Assembly (NCBI GenBank): GCA_018398805.1
Contig: JAGFBZ010001926.1
Location: 744,001-808,000, forward strand
Origin: Hirundichthys speculiger
Taxonomy: Eukaryota; Chordata; Actinopteri; Beloniformes; Exocoetidae
Direction: 5' to 3'
Length of the DNA: 64,000 bases
Positions 36,301 to 44,300 of this stretch are shown one piece after another (position 1 is the first letter of the stretch; each line of letters begins with the position of its first letter). The notes under the pieces were generated by a model. It was not told where the DNA came from and made no database searches. It saw only the letters and a list, made by a program, of their open reading frames with translations. The translations under genes were made by a program, and so were the position numbers.

Positions 36301-38250
36301 GAAATTTGTTTTATGATCTGTAATATCCTGGAAGAACTTTTATTAGACACTTAAGCAAGTGTGACCTGCATTTCACAGCAAGCTGTTAAATGGTAGTGAC
36401 CTCGGAGTGAGAGCTGTGGTCCTTAAGTATCCACAGCCATTTTGTCCTTGCCCCTCTTCAATCTTAACACAAATGATCTTTCACCTTGCCAATGGGACAC
36501 ATAAATTATCCAGCTGCTACACTTGGCCCAACTTTTATGTTATCTGCAGCACACACTTGCATTTGTTTATATGCTTAAAGTGTGTGCGTGCGTTTGAGGG
36601 CCATCAAGCAGGACCATTAATTTACATAGTTTATATAAACACATGTGGCAGTAGACGGGCCTATGGAAAGAAAGGCCATTACAGGACTGATTACAACATC
36701 ATTGTGATGAGGTATAAGGGAAGAACAGTGTTAATTAACTGGTGCAGAGCTGTGCTGCTCTGCAGTGTACGTACCCCTTAAGATGTAATTCTGGTAGTTC
36801 TGGTCGGCTTCAGCTCCCACTTTTATCAAACAAGTCAGACCTTCAGCCACCACAAACTCGTGCACCAAATCTTTGTCATCCTGGAAAAGACAGACAGTTG
36901 ATAAAATGACAGAAGAAAGAAATGGTAGAAAAAGATATACAAGTGATCCCACGGTGTTGCAAATATGACTTAGGTCTCATCCAGATGTTTGTACACAGGC
37001 TAATAGAAACAATTTTAACAATTATGCAGAATTATCAGGGTTAGCTCAAATATGTGTGAGCAGGTGACTGTAGTAATTGTAAAAGTCCTTATATGCTTAC
37101 AACAAAGCAGCAAGTTTGCAAGTCGATGAATAACCAACTGAATACATGTTTTACTTTATTACTAAAGAGTCAAAAACAATTAGCTGTAAAAAGTATATAG
37201 ATATTTAAACTTCTTATCATTAGCTGACTAAAAGCTGTTGTCTTTATTCTACATTCAGTCTCAGCCAGAACAAATGCATCTAGCAATGCAATAAGCTTGA
37301 AGCTGGTTCAAATCGAACCGCGTTGCATTGGCTTCTCAACTTCACCTCACATTTTTTCCATGATGACAAAACCAGCTGCATCTCTCACACCTGTCGTTGA
37401 GTCCATAATTTAAAACCCAACATCAGGTTTTCTGCAGAACTAAACATTTTCTGATACACTCTACTGTTCAGGTAGGATGGATGGGAAAGCAACAATAAAC
37501 ACTGTGGGGTGGTCAGGGGCTTCTTGTGTCCCAGGAGGAAGTCTAAGTGCTTCCAGAACATCTCTACCATATATCTGTGATTGAGACTCCAGTCTTTTGG
37601 AAGAGCGTCTAAATATACAGATGTGCACTGAAGAAAGAGGTAGAGCAGAAGTTAAAAGAAAAGAAAAAAACTACACATGTGCACAAACGTTCTGTAATAC
37701 GGAGAAGCCTGCACAAGAATTATCTATATACTCCACGACCCATACCTCATAGAGCCACTCATAGTTAAAAAATATGGGGTATTCTAGTCTATTCTGGGCT
37801 CGCATCAATGACTGTTGCTTTCTTTTCCATATAACTGTCAGTTAACCCTCCCCCTCTGCGACAGACTGCCTGCCTGGCCCAGCCCAGTGTGTGAAGTATG
37901 ACCAGACCTGAACACTCAACAGCTGCCACGACGGCAGACTCCGAGCAGCACAACTCTGCCGCAAGAAAACAGTGCAACGTCCAAGTGTGAGTGCACAATG
38001 ACTTAAGTCTGCATGACATATATCTTGTGCATATTAATATGTGTGCATGCACAGGATCACTCAAAATCTATAAAGAAGCAAAAGGAGAGATACTTCTGCA
38101 AAACTGAAGAAAATCACGAACTTCAGGTTCAAGAAACATGTTCTCCAAAAGGCAACAAGAGCTACATAGACTGATCTGTTACCTGAAAAATCTGCTTCAG
38201 GGAAAAGAGGGCTCTCCGAAGCTCCCGCCCTGATGAGTTGTAGAGCTTTT
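121..38250 (-). CDS. fhod3: fhod3 gene, internal part (14 exons visible)
   Basis: Formin of the FHOD family, which assembles and organises actin filaments; mammalian FHOD3 acts in sarcomeres and stress fibres. Joined exons read as the middle of FHOD3: the last residues before FH3, the whole FH3 region ([62 protein letters not shown]), a basic linker with RRRSRRHS, then a coiled coil ([34 protein letters not shown]). FHOD3 is preferred over FHOD1 because the FH3 segment, as I remember it, is nearly identical to FHOD3 and clearly different from FHOD1. All exon phases fit. The gene is incomplete at both window edges: start codon and first exons to the right, FH1/FH2/DAD to the left. Teleosts carry fhod3a and fhod3b; I cannot tell which this is. 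Confidence 0.93.
985..1460. repeat. three diverged tandem units in a fhod3 intron
   Basis: Three copies of a motif like 'ctgaccaccttagaccaggt..caaa.a.gaccataatac' start near 988, 1158 and 1369. Copies 1 and 2 stay alignable to a shared tail (cacagtttgt.atta.tgaaa). Copy 2 is about 41 bases longer because it contains the hairpin at 1230-1275. Copy 3 is truncated. Confidence 0.6.
1230..1275. repeat. perfect inverted repeat, 20-bp arms, 6-base loop
   Basis: Arms 1230-1249 and 1256-1275 are exact reverse complements (arm cttttgtagtaacacaggta, loop tgttac). It lies in the second unit of the local tandem repeat, where copy 1 has a single unfolded version. Confidence 0.85.
2279..2329 (-). CDS. fhod3: fhod3 visible exon 13 (coiled coil)
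   Basis: 51 nt, phase 2 on both sides. It encodes [17 protein letters not shown] plus two bases, matching the FHOD3 coiled coil (NRDYLDKREEQRQAREE as I recall it). Acceptor TGTCTCAG, donor GAAAG|GTGAGT. Confidence 0.93.
2731..2865 (-). CDS. fhod3: fhod3 visible exon 12 (coiled coil)
   Basis: 135 nt, phase 2 on both sides. It reads [20 protein letters not shown] and then [19 protein letters not shown], matching the FHOD3 coiled coil almost residue for residue. Acceptor GACATGCAG, donor TTAAA|GTTAGT. Confidence 0.94.
3006..3113 (-). CDS. fhod3: probable fhod3 exon 11 (Ser/Thr/Pro-rich linker)
   Basis: 108 nt, phase 2 on both sides. The peptide is rich in Thr, Pro and Ser ([20 protein letters not shown]), like the SVPTTPTSSVSPP region of FHOD3 just before its coiled coil. 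The acceptor is ACAG preceded by an uninterrupted run of 21 T on the minus strand. Donor GACAG|GTTGGC. Confidence 0.78.
3472..3522 (-). CDS. fhod3: probable fhod3 exon 10 (51-nt microexon-like)
   Basis: 51 nt, phase 2 on both sides. It encodes [16 protein letters not shown] plus two bases. Acceptor CATCTTTAG and donor GAAAG|GTAAGA both look good. I do not recognise the peptide; the call rests on strand, splice sites and phase. Confidence 0.6.
4345..4745. mobile_element. TTAA-flanked MITE (piggyBac- or Kolobok-type)
   Basis: Inverted ends AGGTGGGGTGGGTGTTGTTT and AGGTGGAGTAGGTGTTGTTT (18 of 20 identical), each bordered by TTAA. About 400 bp with no transposase. A TTAA duplication is typical of piggyBac and Kolobok; the ends alone do not decide between them. 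Confidence 0.7.
4498..4532. repeat. near-perfect palindrome with inverted CCAAT ends
   Basis: 17-bp arms around one central base, one mismatch; outer ends read CCAATCAAAA and its complement. It lies inside the MITE at 4345-4745. Confidence 0.75.
5806..6490. other. intron, nothing recognised
   Basis: AT-rich intron of fhod3 between the Tc1 copy and exon 9. No repeat, exon or RNA gene recognised. Confidence 0.6.
6495..6665 (-). CDS. fhod3: probable fhod3 exon 9 (linker)
   Basis: 171 nt, phase 2 on both sides, fully open. It begins (S)[10 protein letters not shown], which resembles the SVAPSADT segment I recall from the FHOD1 linker, and continues with a Lys/Arg/Pro-rich stretch. Acceptor GTCATCCTAG. 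The donor chosen, CCTTG|GTGTGT, is the one that joins in frame to exon 10; another GT downstream cannot be excluded. Confidence 0.68.
6813..6935 (-). CDS. fhod3: probable fhod3 exon 8 (acidic Glu/Asp run)
   Basis: Predicted 123 nt, phase 2 on both sides. It encodes about 30 residues that are almost all Glu or Asp, then a short mixed tail ending in Gly-Ala-His. The donor AG|GTATTT is clear. The acceptor region is CTACAGAG: the first AG would give 125 nt and break the frame, while the second AG, two bases on, gives 123 nt and keeps both neighbours in frame. Any exon used between 7 and 8 would change this choice. The acidic frame is favoured because only it continues open into exon 9. Confidence 0.65.
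6938..8326. other. intron 7-8, no exon found
   Basis: Intron on the fhod3 strand with an A-run near 7663-7679. I looked for an exon of phase 2 in and 0 out, which would allow use of the first acceptor AG of exon 8, and saw no convincing one. Confidence 0.5.
8327..8574 (-). CDS. fhod3: fhod3 visible exon 7 (basic, Ser-rich linker)
   Basis: 248 nt, phase 0 in and phase 2 out. It opens [20 protein letters not shown], continues DRRRASVGG and [10 protein letters not shown], then a Ser/Pro/Ala-rich tail ([14 protein letters not shown]). The first Met is internal, not a start. RRAS and RRHS match basophilic-kinase consensus sites (inference only). Acceptor CTGACTCAG, donor AAAG|GTGAGG. The tail differs from mammalian FHOD3, as expected for a fast-evolving linker. 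Confidence 0.92.
8752..8895 (-). CDS. fhod3: fhod3 visible exon 6 (end of FH3)
   Basis: 144 nt, 48 codons, phase 0 on both sides. It starts [17 protein letters not shown] and ends [15 protein letters not shown]. Acceptor TGTCTCAG, donor GAG|GTCAGA. The sequence is closely FHOD3-like and closes the FH3 domain. Confidence 0.95.
8896..10540. other. intron 5-6, unannotated part
   Basis: AT-rich sequence with no recognised gene or repeat. Just after it, near 10545-10590, is a short piece of a common fish repeat (ccagggtcacaagggggctgg). Confidence 0.5.
10815..11005 (+). mobile_element. tRNA-derived SINE
   Basis: The left part, gcagagtggcttggtggttagcactcttgcctcc, matches the tRNA-related head with its A-box of a very common teleost SINE. 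It is followed by the typical body (cctttctgtgtgtggtttgcaggttct, cctcccacagtccaaaaa, ggttaattggtgactttaaa). The B-box part is degenerate. No long A tail is seen. Confidence 0.75.
11040..12470 (-). mobile_element. RTE-type LINE fragment, dead
   Basis: Minus-strand fragments in order: endonuclease start ([12 protein letters not shown] near 12350), RT motifs [14 protein letters not shown] (12060), [19 protein letters not shown] (11900), [14 protein letters not shown], then [16 protein letters not shown] and [17 protein letters not shown]. Most of the endonuclease is deleted. Between GSLWTVM and the ERW segment about 25-30 bases are missing, exactly where the catalytic FADD motif belongs. Inserted antisense to no host gene: it runs in the same direction as fhod3, in intron 5-6. 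Confidence 0.88.
12798..12892 (-). CDS. fhod3: fhod3 visible exon 5 (FH3)
   Basis: 95 nt, phase 1 in and phase 0 out. It encodes [17 protein letters not shown] and then [15 protein letters not shown]. Acceptor GGATGCAG, donor AAG|GTCAGT. An upstream in-frame ATG lies in the intron, ahead of the acceptor, and is not a start codon. Confidence 0.95.
12893..13859. other. intron 4-5
   Basis: No recognised repeat. An open minus-strand stretch at 13124-13369 (81 codons) has no recognisable domain and no supporting splice phase. Confidence 0.5.
13860..13971 (-). CDS. fhod3: fhod3 visible exon 4 (FH3)
   Basis: 112 nt, phase 0 in and phase 1 out. It encodes [18 protein letters not shown] and then [19 protein letters not shown]. 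Acceptor TTTTATAG, donor AGTG|GTAAGA. The helical [10 protein letters not shown] stretch is typical of the armadillo-like FH3 fold. Confidence 0.95.
14770..14864 (-). CDS. fhod3: fhod3 visible exon 3 (FH3)
   Basis: 95 nt, phase 1 in and phase 0 out. It reads [20 protein letters not shown] and then [12 protein letters not shown], the most conserved FHOD FH3 segment. Acceptor TTTTTCCAG, donor AAG|GTAAAG. A 21.9 kb repeat-filled intron separates it from exon 2. Confidence 0.95.
14865..18418. other. start of the 21.9 kb intron (exon 2-3), little recognised
   Basis: AT-rich intron. Contains a short TG run near 15872-15898 and a hexanucleotide array at 17382-17422. No exon or RNA gene recognised. 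Confidence 0.5.
17382..17422. repeat. hexanucleotide array (GATCCA)n
   Basis: Six exact GATCCA units followed by a partial seventh. Simple repeat. Confidence 0.9.
18423..19193 (-). mobile_element. TTAA-flanked element with ORF remnant
   Basis: Inverted ends AGGAGCAAAAAGCGAAATC and AGGAGCAATAAGTGGAAATC, each bordered by TTAA (18419-18422 and 19194-19197). The minus-strand ORF at 18732-19076 has a Lys/Arg-rich segment ([15 protein letters not shown]) and then [20 protein letters not shown], a motif I recall from many repeat-derived fish proteins. This supports an autonomous DNA-transposon relative, Kolobok- or piggyBac-type. A CRE-like TGACGTCA is at 19091. Confidence 0.7.
19646..20475. mobile_element. 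MITE with taccgtattttccggactataa ends
   Basis: The left end taccatattttctggactat and the right end agtccggaaaatacggta are inverted copies of a terminal repeat found in very many vertebrate MITEs. About 830 bp and no transposase. A 25-bp-arm hairpin lies inside. Superfamily not decided. Confidence 0.75.
20178..20237. repeat. inverted repeat, 25-bp arms, 10-base loop
   Basis: Arms 20178-20202 and 20213-20237 are complementary at 24 of 25 positions (start ggacaaactgat, end ccaggtgtg). Located inside the MITE at 19646-20475. Confidence 0.85.
20727..21747. mobile_element. Harbinger-like non-autonomous element
   Basis: Ends GGGCCCGATCTTCC and the inverted GGTCCCGATCGTACACC. Both subterminal regions are rich in 'gctagcggg/tagcgggagg' copies. 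Internal ORFs are not recognised. Flanks aca/acg are compatible with a 3-bp duplication with one change. Confidence 0.6.
21750..23065. other. intronic stretch, nothing recognised
   Basis: Part of the 21.9 kb intron; AT-rich, no exon, RNA gene or repeat identified. Confidence 0.5.
23070..23480 (+). repeat. dispersed teleost repeat ('aaggaggtggtttgtctgtctg' type)
   Basis: Contains the recognisable blocks caaggaggtggtttgtctg, aactcaaaaagttatggatg, gatgaaattttcagg and ggcggaggtctgcgctctc. This is a high-copy fish repeat I recognise but cannot assign to a class. A short plus-strand ORF here is an artefact of the repeat. Confidence 0.6.
23490..27950. other. intronic stretch, nothing recognised
   Basis: A-run with an adjoining CA-rich run near 23570-23665; otherwise unremarkable. 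The 132-codon ORF at 25093-25491 has no recognisable domain or splice context. Confidence 0.5.
28247..29127. mobile_element. hAT-type element inserted in the LINE
   Basis: Ends CACATGTGTC and CAGGGGTGTC (inverted) with the familiar 'tgtcaaacacaaggcccacgggcc' and 'ctcagtgaaaatgagtctgacacc' subterminal sequences. Flanked by TGCGACTT and TGCTGCTT, an 8-bp target duplication with two changes. It splits the RT between GFR.KHST and the FLDL..VFD motif. Confidence 0.8.
29756..30700. mobile_element. unidentified insertion in the LINE, possible LTR-type
   Basis: The LINE frame stops near 29750 and resumes near 30700. The inserted part has a TATA-like tataaata in a GC-richer context (29981-30000), a direct repeat of gatcttcttga just after it, and the palindromic ttacctacgtaact (30108-30121). 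This resembles a retroelement promoter, but no matching termini were found. Confidence 0.35.
31486..31684 (+). pseudogene. THAP-domain exon, probably transposon-derived
   Basis: From ATG at 31486 the frame reads [15 protein letters not shown], then [20 protein letters not shown] and [11 protein letters not shown]. This is a THAP zinc finger: Cys5 and Cys10, two Trp-containing helices, and a CxxHF end. It stops at a donor-like GGAG|GTGTGT, as in first exons of THAP proteins. Plus strand, opposite to fhod3. The remaining gene is not visible downstream. P-element-like and Kolobok transposons carry such domains; a THAP retrocopy or domesticated gene is the alternative. Labelled pseudogene because only this exon is seen. 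Confidence 0.7.
31720..33110. other. intronic stretch after the THAP exon
   Basis: No further THAP-protein exon recognised. The block ccttttacag..atg..ac at 32130 repeats, in the same orientation, the sequence upstream of the THAP exon (31346). Confidence 0.45.
33134..33465 (+). mobile_element. LINE 3' end (common fish non-LTR tail)
   Basis: Encodes the C-terminal end [18 protein letters not shown] and [19 protein letters not shown], then a stop and the tail 'aagtggaagttaaaggatggacgg' typical of this LINE group. 5' truncated, plus strand. Confidence 0.8.
33480..34360 (-). mobile_element. second RTE-type LINE fragment, dead
   Basis: Minus-strand relative of the 11040-12470 copy, including its 3' part (ttttggctcttcccttcaatg ... 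ctttcatctaac-type sequence) and RT pieces VEVGL-like, VMDRLKDE and ELVEENL. The catalytic FADD reads FANV, so the RT is dead. Same orientation as fhod3. Confidence 0.8.
34370..36770. other. end of the 21.9 kb intron
   Basis: Includes an A27 run at 36005-36031. No exon or repeat family recognised. Confidence 0.5.
36775..36880 (-). CDS. fhod3: fhod3 visible exon 2 (FH3)
   Basis: 106 nt, phase 0 in and phase 1 out. It begins [14 protein letters not shown] and ends [10 protein letters not shown] plus one base. Acceptor TTTTCCAG. The donor is GTACGT after AAGGG: choosing this GT makes the leftover G join CT of the next exon to give Ala, restoring the family motif ILR-ALGQ. Confidence 0.95.
37391..37627 (-). 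other. candidate in-frame cassette exon inside the exon 1-2 intron
   Basis: An open 79-codon stretch bounded by a good acceptor (CTCTTTCTTCAG) and donor (ACAG|GTGTGAG) on the fhod3 strand. Length is 237 nt and its phase is 0/0, the same as the junction it would interrupt. The peptide (starting [18 protein letters not shown], later [17 protein letters not shown]) is not FHOD sequence I recognise. Insertion within FH3 would be unexpected, so a transposon-derived or chance open stretch is the main alternative. Confidence 0.3.
38183..38250 (-). CDS. fhod3: fhod3 visible exon 1 (start of FH3 region)
   Basis: 68 nt, entered in phase 1 (two bases complete a Glu codon) and leaving in phase 0. It reads [20 protein letters not shown] then IFQ, nearly identical to FHOD3. 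Acceptor is CCTTACAG and donor is CAG|GTAACA on the minus strand. The preceding exon, expected to end in ...HACI plus one G, was not found anywhere to the right, so that intron is longer than 25.7 kb. Confidence 0.93.
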
Positions 38251-39025
38251 CTGTAAGGAAAGAGAACAGGGATGAGTAGAAAAATCAATCACACCTGTGA
38301 TATCTGAGGTGACGAGTTTCGTGATAATTTGGCTTCTTTCAAAAATACAATTACACACTAGCTTCCTTGAGTCTATGTCATACTTGCATGATTGGAAGCA
38401 AGTAGCTAAATGTGAAAACTGCCTCATAAGCTGAATAAAGACACCAGAAAATGAATAGAAACAACCCAGAGAACATCTGCAGAGAGTTAGTGAACAGAAG
38501 ATGCTTCCTGTTGACAGAGACAAATCTGTAAGTTTACAGTACAATAATGCAAAGACATGGAACAAACCTAAACCAATAGCCACCACAATGACAGAGATAC
38601 AATTTGTGCATTAATTAGTAATGGAAACTATATAGAGTAGTGAAAAAGATACATGAAAGGAGAATAATATTTATGACAAAAGCAAACATTTCTTCCAGCT
38701 TTCCTGACAATCTTTCACTGTACAGTCTTCAGAGTCTGCCAGAGAGAGGCAGTGTTGAGCACAAACCAAATACTGTAGCTTGCTTGTCACTGCTTTGTGA
38801 ACTCTCTGACTCAGCAAAACCTGCCAGTTATTGTTGCAGATGCAGCAACACACAGCACAGGGCAGTATTATGCAGAACAGTGGAGGCCAGGACTCTCACT
38901 CGAAATCTGCAATAGGGCTTCTTTTTCTTTCTGAAACTCAGATATTTGTCTCACATGAAGACACCTAGAAGACATCATCAGCATTGCAGACACAACATGC
39001 AGAACACTGCTAGCTTAAATTCACC

Positions 39026-39065
<40 letters not shown>

Positions 39066-39600
39066 GACTTTAAAACAGCTGCTACTAAATCTGTTTTGTG
39101 AGAAACCCATTGATGAGTATATAAAACTGCAGTTATTCCTATTCATCATTTCTGGCCTCTTCAGATGTAGAAAGCCCTTCAGCTGATGAACAGAGACAGA
39201 CAGGGACAGGGTGTATGCTGCCTGTCGGTTGCATGGGCACACATGGGATACATCTACACACTCAACCACGTGAGAACTTGAGGTCTGGTTTCTTTTGGGT
39301 ATAGGTTTTGACACAAAACAGATTTCACTACACACATGAACACAAGCAGCAAGAGCATGGAGCTCCATTGTGACAATAAACATGTATCGAATATGAACCC
39401 TGCTCTTCCTCCTGAGCCACAGTTATATTAATGGTTTAAAAAAATAAATCTTTCTGCGATGATCCAGGTGATGCCCTTACAGAAAAAAGGTTGCTCACAG
39501 AAACTCTATATACTTCATATAACTGATGTAATCCACTGTTTGCAGACAGACACTGGAGATGCTTAAGAGTGCAGACAGGCTGGTCGTGTGTTGTTAAAAG
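38251..39600. other. start of the long upstream intron
   Basis: A (CA)17 microsatellite occupies 39029-39062. No exon recognised. Confidence 0.5.
39029..39062. repeat. (CA)17 microsatellite
   Basis: Uninterrupted CA dinucleotides. Confidence 0.95.
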
Positions 39601-39629
39601 GCTCTTAATAGATGTGCTGCTTTCCAAAA

Positions 39630-40990
39630 GCACACAGCTCTCAGTCCCCTTCCACTATGACTTTGGTGGCATTTGGTAGGTTCCTCAAGGCTCTGGAAGT
39701 TGTGGGGCTGTCTTGGTTGGTACGACTCTGCAACATTACATGGACAGTTGGAAATCTAGAAGCAGTGCCTCTAGATTTGGAGACTGGGATGGTATTTCAG
39801 CTTTATAAGGAGGAGGATCAGGTGGAGTGTTCCAATTACATGAGAATAACATTCCTCAGCATCCCTCATAGCAGAAGATAAGGCCTATGCACGGGTACAG
39901 GAGAAGAGAGTCCAGCTGATATTTGAACCTCAGATTCAGGAAGAAAAATGCAGGTTACTTCTTGGCCTTGGATCGCTGGACGAGCTCTGGGGGGTTTGCC
40001 TAAGTGCACATGTGCTTTATGGGCCTGGAGAAGGCATTCAGCGATTTTCCTTGGGGTTTTCAGGGGCAAGTGTTTTGGGAGTATGAGCCCTTTGCTATGC
40101 GTCATTAAGTCCCCATACAAACAGAGCAAGTGTTTGGTTCGCGGTGACGACGGTAAGTCAGACTCGTTCCAGGTGGGAGATGAACTCTGTCAGGCCTGCC
40201 TTTGTCAACAATTCTATTCATAAATTTTATGGAGAGCATTTCTTGGCACATCCAAGGAGTGTAAAGAGACCAGTTTGGTGGCCTCATGATTCCATCTCTG
40301 CTTTTTGCAGATATTGTGATCTGGTTGGCAGAATAGGGCTGCAATCTCAAACTCTCATTGAATTGGTTTGCAGGCAAAGATGAAACACTGGGGATGAGAA
40401 TCAGCATCTCCTAGTCTGAATCCATGGTTCTTAGTCGAAAAATGGTGGTATGCCCTCTTCAGGTGAGGAGTAAGGTACTGCCTCAAGCAGAGGCATATCT
40501 TGGGGTCTTGCTCATGAATAAGAGAAAAATGGAGCAGAAGACTGACAGCTGAGTCAATCTGTCTGCAATGTCTACAGTAATGCCAACTTTGTACCAGTAT
40601 GTTATAGTCCTAAACTGTGGGTAGTAACTGAAAAAACAAGAAGCAGACACAAGTGGCTGAAATTAGTTTCCTCCGCAGGTTGGCTGGTCTCTCACTTAGG
40701 GATAGTATGAGAAGTTCAGTCATCTCGAATGGACTCAGAGTAGAGTTATTGGTCCTCTACATCAAGGGCTAATGCAGTTTGGGCATCTGGTTAGGATGCC
40801 TCCTGGCCACCTCCATGGGGAGGTTTTTGGGCATGTCTGACGAAGAGGAAAAGTTAATGAATGAATGACTGGATGCTCCTAGACCCATGGCTCAGATGCC
40901 TGAAGGGGAATGAGCACTAGCCTTTTATGGAAGAGTACAAGGAGTTACTGGCAATGCTACAGCATCCATGAGGGATAGATCTCTACAAGG
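39630..40990 (+). mobile_element. LINE fragment of the same group as 33134-33465
   Basis: Plus-strand pieces in order: VVGLSWLVRLCN, VPLDLETGMVFQLYK, CSNYMRIT, then damaged RT segments (KSDSFQVGDELCQ near 40150) and a C-terminal part with 'gtcatctcgaatggactcagagtag' and 'catctggttaggatgcctcctgg'. Many frameshifts, and the FADD region is not intact. Confidence 0.75.
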
Positions 40991-41378
40991 AAAAGGGCAT
41001 TATGAAAGGAAGCTGTGTAATGTGATTTATGTGTCTATAAATAACTGGAAGAAAGGCTGACAAGACTGCTTCAGTTTTGCAGCCCTTACTTATTTGATTC
41101 AGGATTGCATCATATTCTTTAAATCCTTTATTAAAGACAGAAAATTTTTGTACTGTACATTTTCACCATTGTACAGCTTTCTATAACTGATTAAAATGGC
41201 ACAAAATAATTATATAATGCCATTGTAGTATTGCCATAAAATGTAAAATCAATCAGTAAAAAAATTAATTGAAACACCACATCTTAGATTCTTAGACCTT
41301 ATTTAGCTGAAAACCCATGATTTGACCTTCCATCTGAAAACTGATTACATTACGGAAGAAGGTAACCGCTTTTATTTA

Positions 41379-44300
41379 TCCCAGTTTCAAAAAGTTGTAA
41401 AGCTGTTAAAATGTAAATAAAAACAGAATGCAATGATTTGCAAATTTCATAAACCCAAATTTTATTCCCAATGGAACATAGAGCATATCATATTAGTTGT
41501 TCTGATTTAAACTGAGGCATTTTAGCATTTCATGGAAAATTTTAGCTCCTTTTGACTTTGATGGCAGAAACACATCTCCAAAAAGTTGGAACAGGGTGAT
41601 GTGTACCATTGTGTAGCATCCCCTTTAACAACTGTCTGTAAATGTCGTGAGAAGATCAGTTGTTGGGAGTTTAAGGAGAGGAATGTTGTCCCACTCTTAT
41701 CTGATGCAAAATTCTAACTCCTCAACAGTCCTGGGCCTCCTGGACTGCAGGTAGGTCAGTTTAGCACCTGGACTCTTCTCCTGCAAAGCCATGCTGCTGT
41801 GACGGATGCAGTCTGTGGTTTAGCATTGTCTTGCTGAAATATGCAAAGCCTTCCATGAAAGAAACGTTGTCCAAATGGAATCATATGTTGCTCTAAAACC
41901 ACAAGAACCCTTCAGCATTGATGGTCTTTCCAGATGTATAAGCTGCCTACGCAGGGCTCAAAGTTGCGACTACTTTGTTCGCATATGAGTCTGCAATTTT
42001 ATCTGCGTGACCTCAAAATCTAATTGGGAGCATTTGTGGAAGTGTAAATGATGATGTTATGGTGCGACCATTTTCTTATGAACATCCACTGTACACATTG
42101 TATGTTTGGCGCAAGCCGATTGCAATTGATGTAACCAATCAGCTTGACATTCCTAACTTTAATGTTGGTTTTAGATTTTTTTAATATCAGCCTTCTGTCA
42201 CTCTGCTTGTCACGTGACATGGAGAGAAAGAATGTTTGATGAGGCCATGGGGCCAACAATAACAGATTTCCGTGTAGCTCAGCTCAGCTCAGCTCAAATG
42301 ACAAGTCAAGTGCCAAAATCACTGGTTTCATAGCAGATATAATCCTTGAGCAAACCGCTGCTAAGGTTTAACTGACCCACTACATCTCTGTAAACATCAA
42401 TGGAGACACCAATCTGTTCATTGAAATGTGTAGTAGTGCATGTTCCCATCCTAGTTGATGGGCTGCAAGTTAGTGTTGGGCTATAGATCGATTTCATTGA
42501 TAAATTTAAATCATAACACTCATGGCAATTTAAAAAAAATCAAATAAACTTTATTGTGCATAATTATGGTGCAGTAATGCCTCCAACCCAAGGGAGTTCT
42601 ATTCAGAGACACAGATGTGCGCTTTTAAAAGTGAATGGTTTTCTGAAAACAAATGTTCTCAAAGCAGGCACATTTTCTTCAGTGGTTCATGTTATGACGT
42701 CCAGTGTGGCGCAAGCTGCTGTCCGCTGTAAAGTTTGTCTATTGTTGTCTACAGTCTATGACATTTATTTTAGCATCTTAAACTGAGATGCGGGAGAAGT
42801 GTGTGTCTTGTGGAAGCTGCTGTCCACTGAAGTTTGACCACAGTCTGTGACAGTTAAAAGGTTACAGCACCGCTAATTTTTTACAGAATCTTAAATGAGC
42901 AGCAGAAGTGTTTCTCACTTAATGTGGGCTGCAAAAGAAAATTATACCCTAAAAACACCAAGGCAACACTAGTAGCTTCATTTTCCCACAGTATTCCAGA
43001 TAAGATGATGATCTGATGCAAAGTTGATACCGTTTTGACAGCATTTCACTCCATTTAGAGTACAGTGCTGATTTACAGTCAAAGACACAAACAGAACAAT
43101 GCATCTGTATAATTATTAATTTTTTTTACAATAAATCATTAAAGTAAAGGTTGGACTATGTGTATATATTTTTTCTGTCTACAAAAAATATAAAATTGAA
43201 AATGGACTTATATGATTCTTTCAATGGTAATATATTAGTTGCTTGTATTGCTTGTATTGTATTGTATTGCAGTTATTCAGTGTCTTGTTGAATGTGTATG
43301 TCGGTTTTCTATTTCAATAATACTTTTTATTAAATCTAACTGTTTAATTGTTAATGCTTTCAACCCAACAATATTTAACCTGTGGGAATTATTTTTAGGA
43401 ATATATGCAGCCACCGTGTGTGCATTTTTCAGTAAATAAAGTCAATAACATATATTGGTAGTGAGCTTTTATATTTTAGTTTATATTTTAGTCCTATATT
43501 TTTTCTGCTTCTTTTAGAAATTGGGAGCACTAGTTCTACTAAGTAAAAATGTTGAATTTGAGCCATGCCATAGGCACCACTGTAACCCCATATCATCAGA
43601 GATGCAGGTTTTTGAACTGTCCACTGATAAACTGGATGGTCCGTCTCCCCTTCAGTCTGCAGGACACGGCATCCTTGGTTTCTGAAAGGAATTTAAAATT
43701 TTGATTCATCTGACCCTCATAACAGTTTTACATTTTGCCTCAGATCATTTTAGATGAGCTTTTCTTCGAAGAAAAGGGCGGCATTACTGGATTGTGTTCA
43801 CATATGGCTTCCTTTGTTGAAATACACAGCTTTAACTTGCATTTGTAGATTGTACGGTGAACCGTGTTCACAGAGAGTGATTTCTGGGAGTGTTCCTGAG
43901 CCCATGCAGTGATGTCCAGTAGAGAATCATGACTGTTTTTAATGCAGACAGGCCTGAGGGCCCAAAGATCAGGCACATCCAGTTTGATCTTGTTCGCAGA
44001 CACTCCTATTTTTTATCTGAAACCTTTTATAATATGTACTGTAGATGATGGGACCTTCACAGTCTTTGCAATTTTATGTTGAAGAACATTTTTTCTGAAA
44101 TTGTTCCATCATTTTTGCACGTAGTTTGTTGCATATTGGTGAATTTCTTTATCTTTACATTCAAGAGGCTCTGCCTTTTTGAAATCCTCCTTTTATACAT
44201 GCTACTGACCTGTTGCCAATTAACCTAATTAGTTGTCAAAGGCTCCTCCATTTGTTTTTAATTTGCTCCAGTTACTTTTCCAGCCTTTTGGTGCCACTGT

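Noticed and set aside
121..38250. FHOD1 instead of FHOD3
   Set aside because: FH3 and coiled-coil residues agree with FHOD3, where FHOD1 differs at many positions (for example [20 protein letters not shown]).
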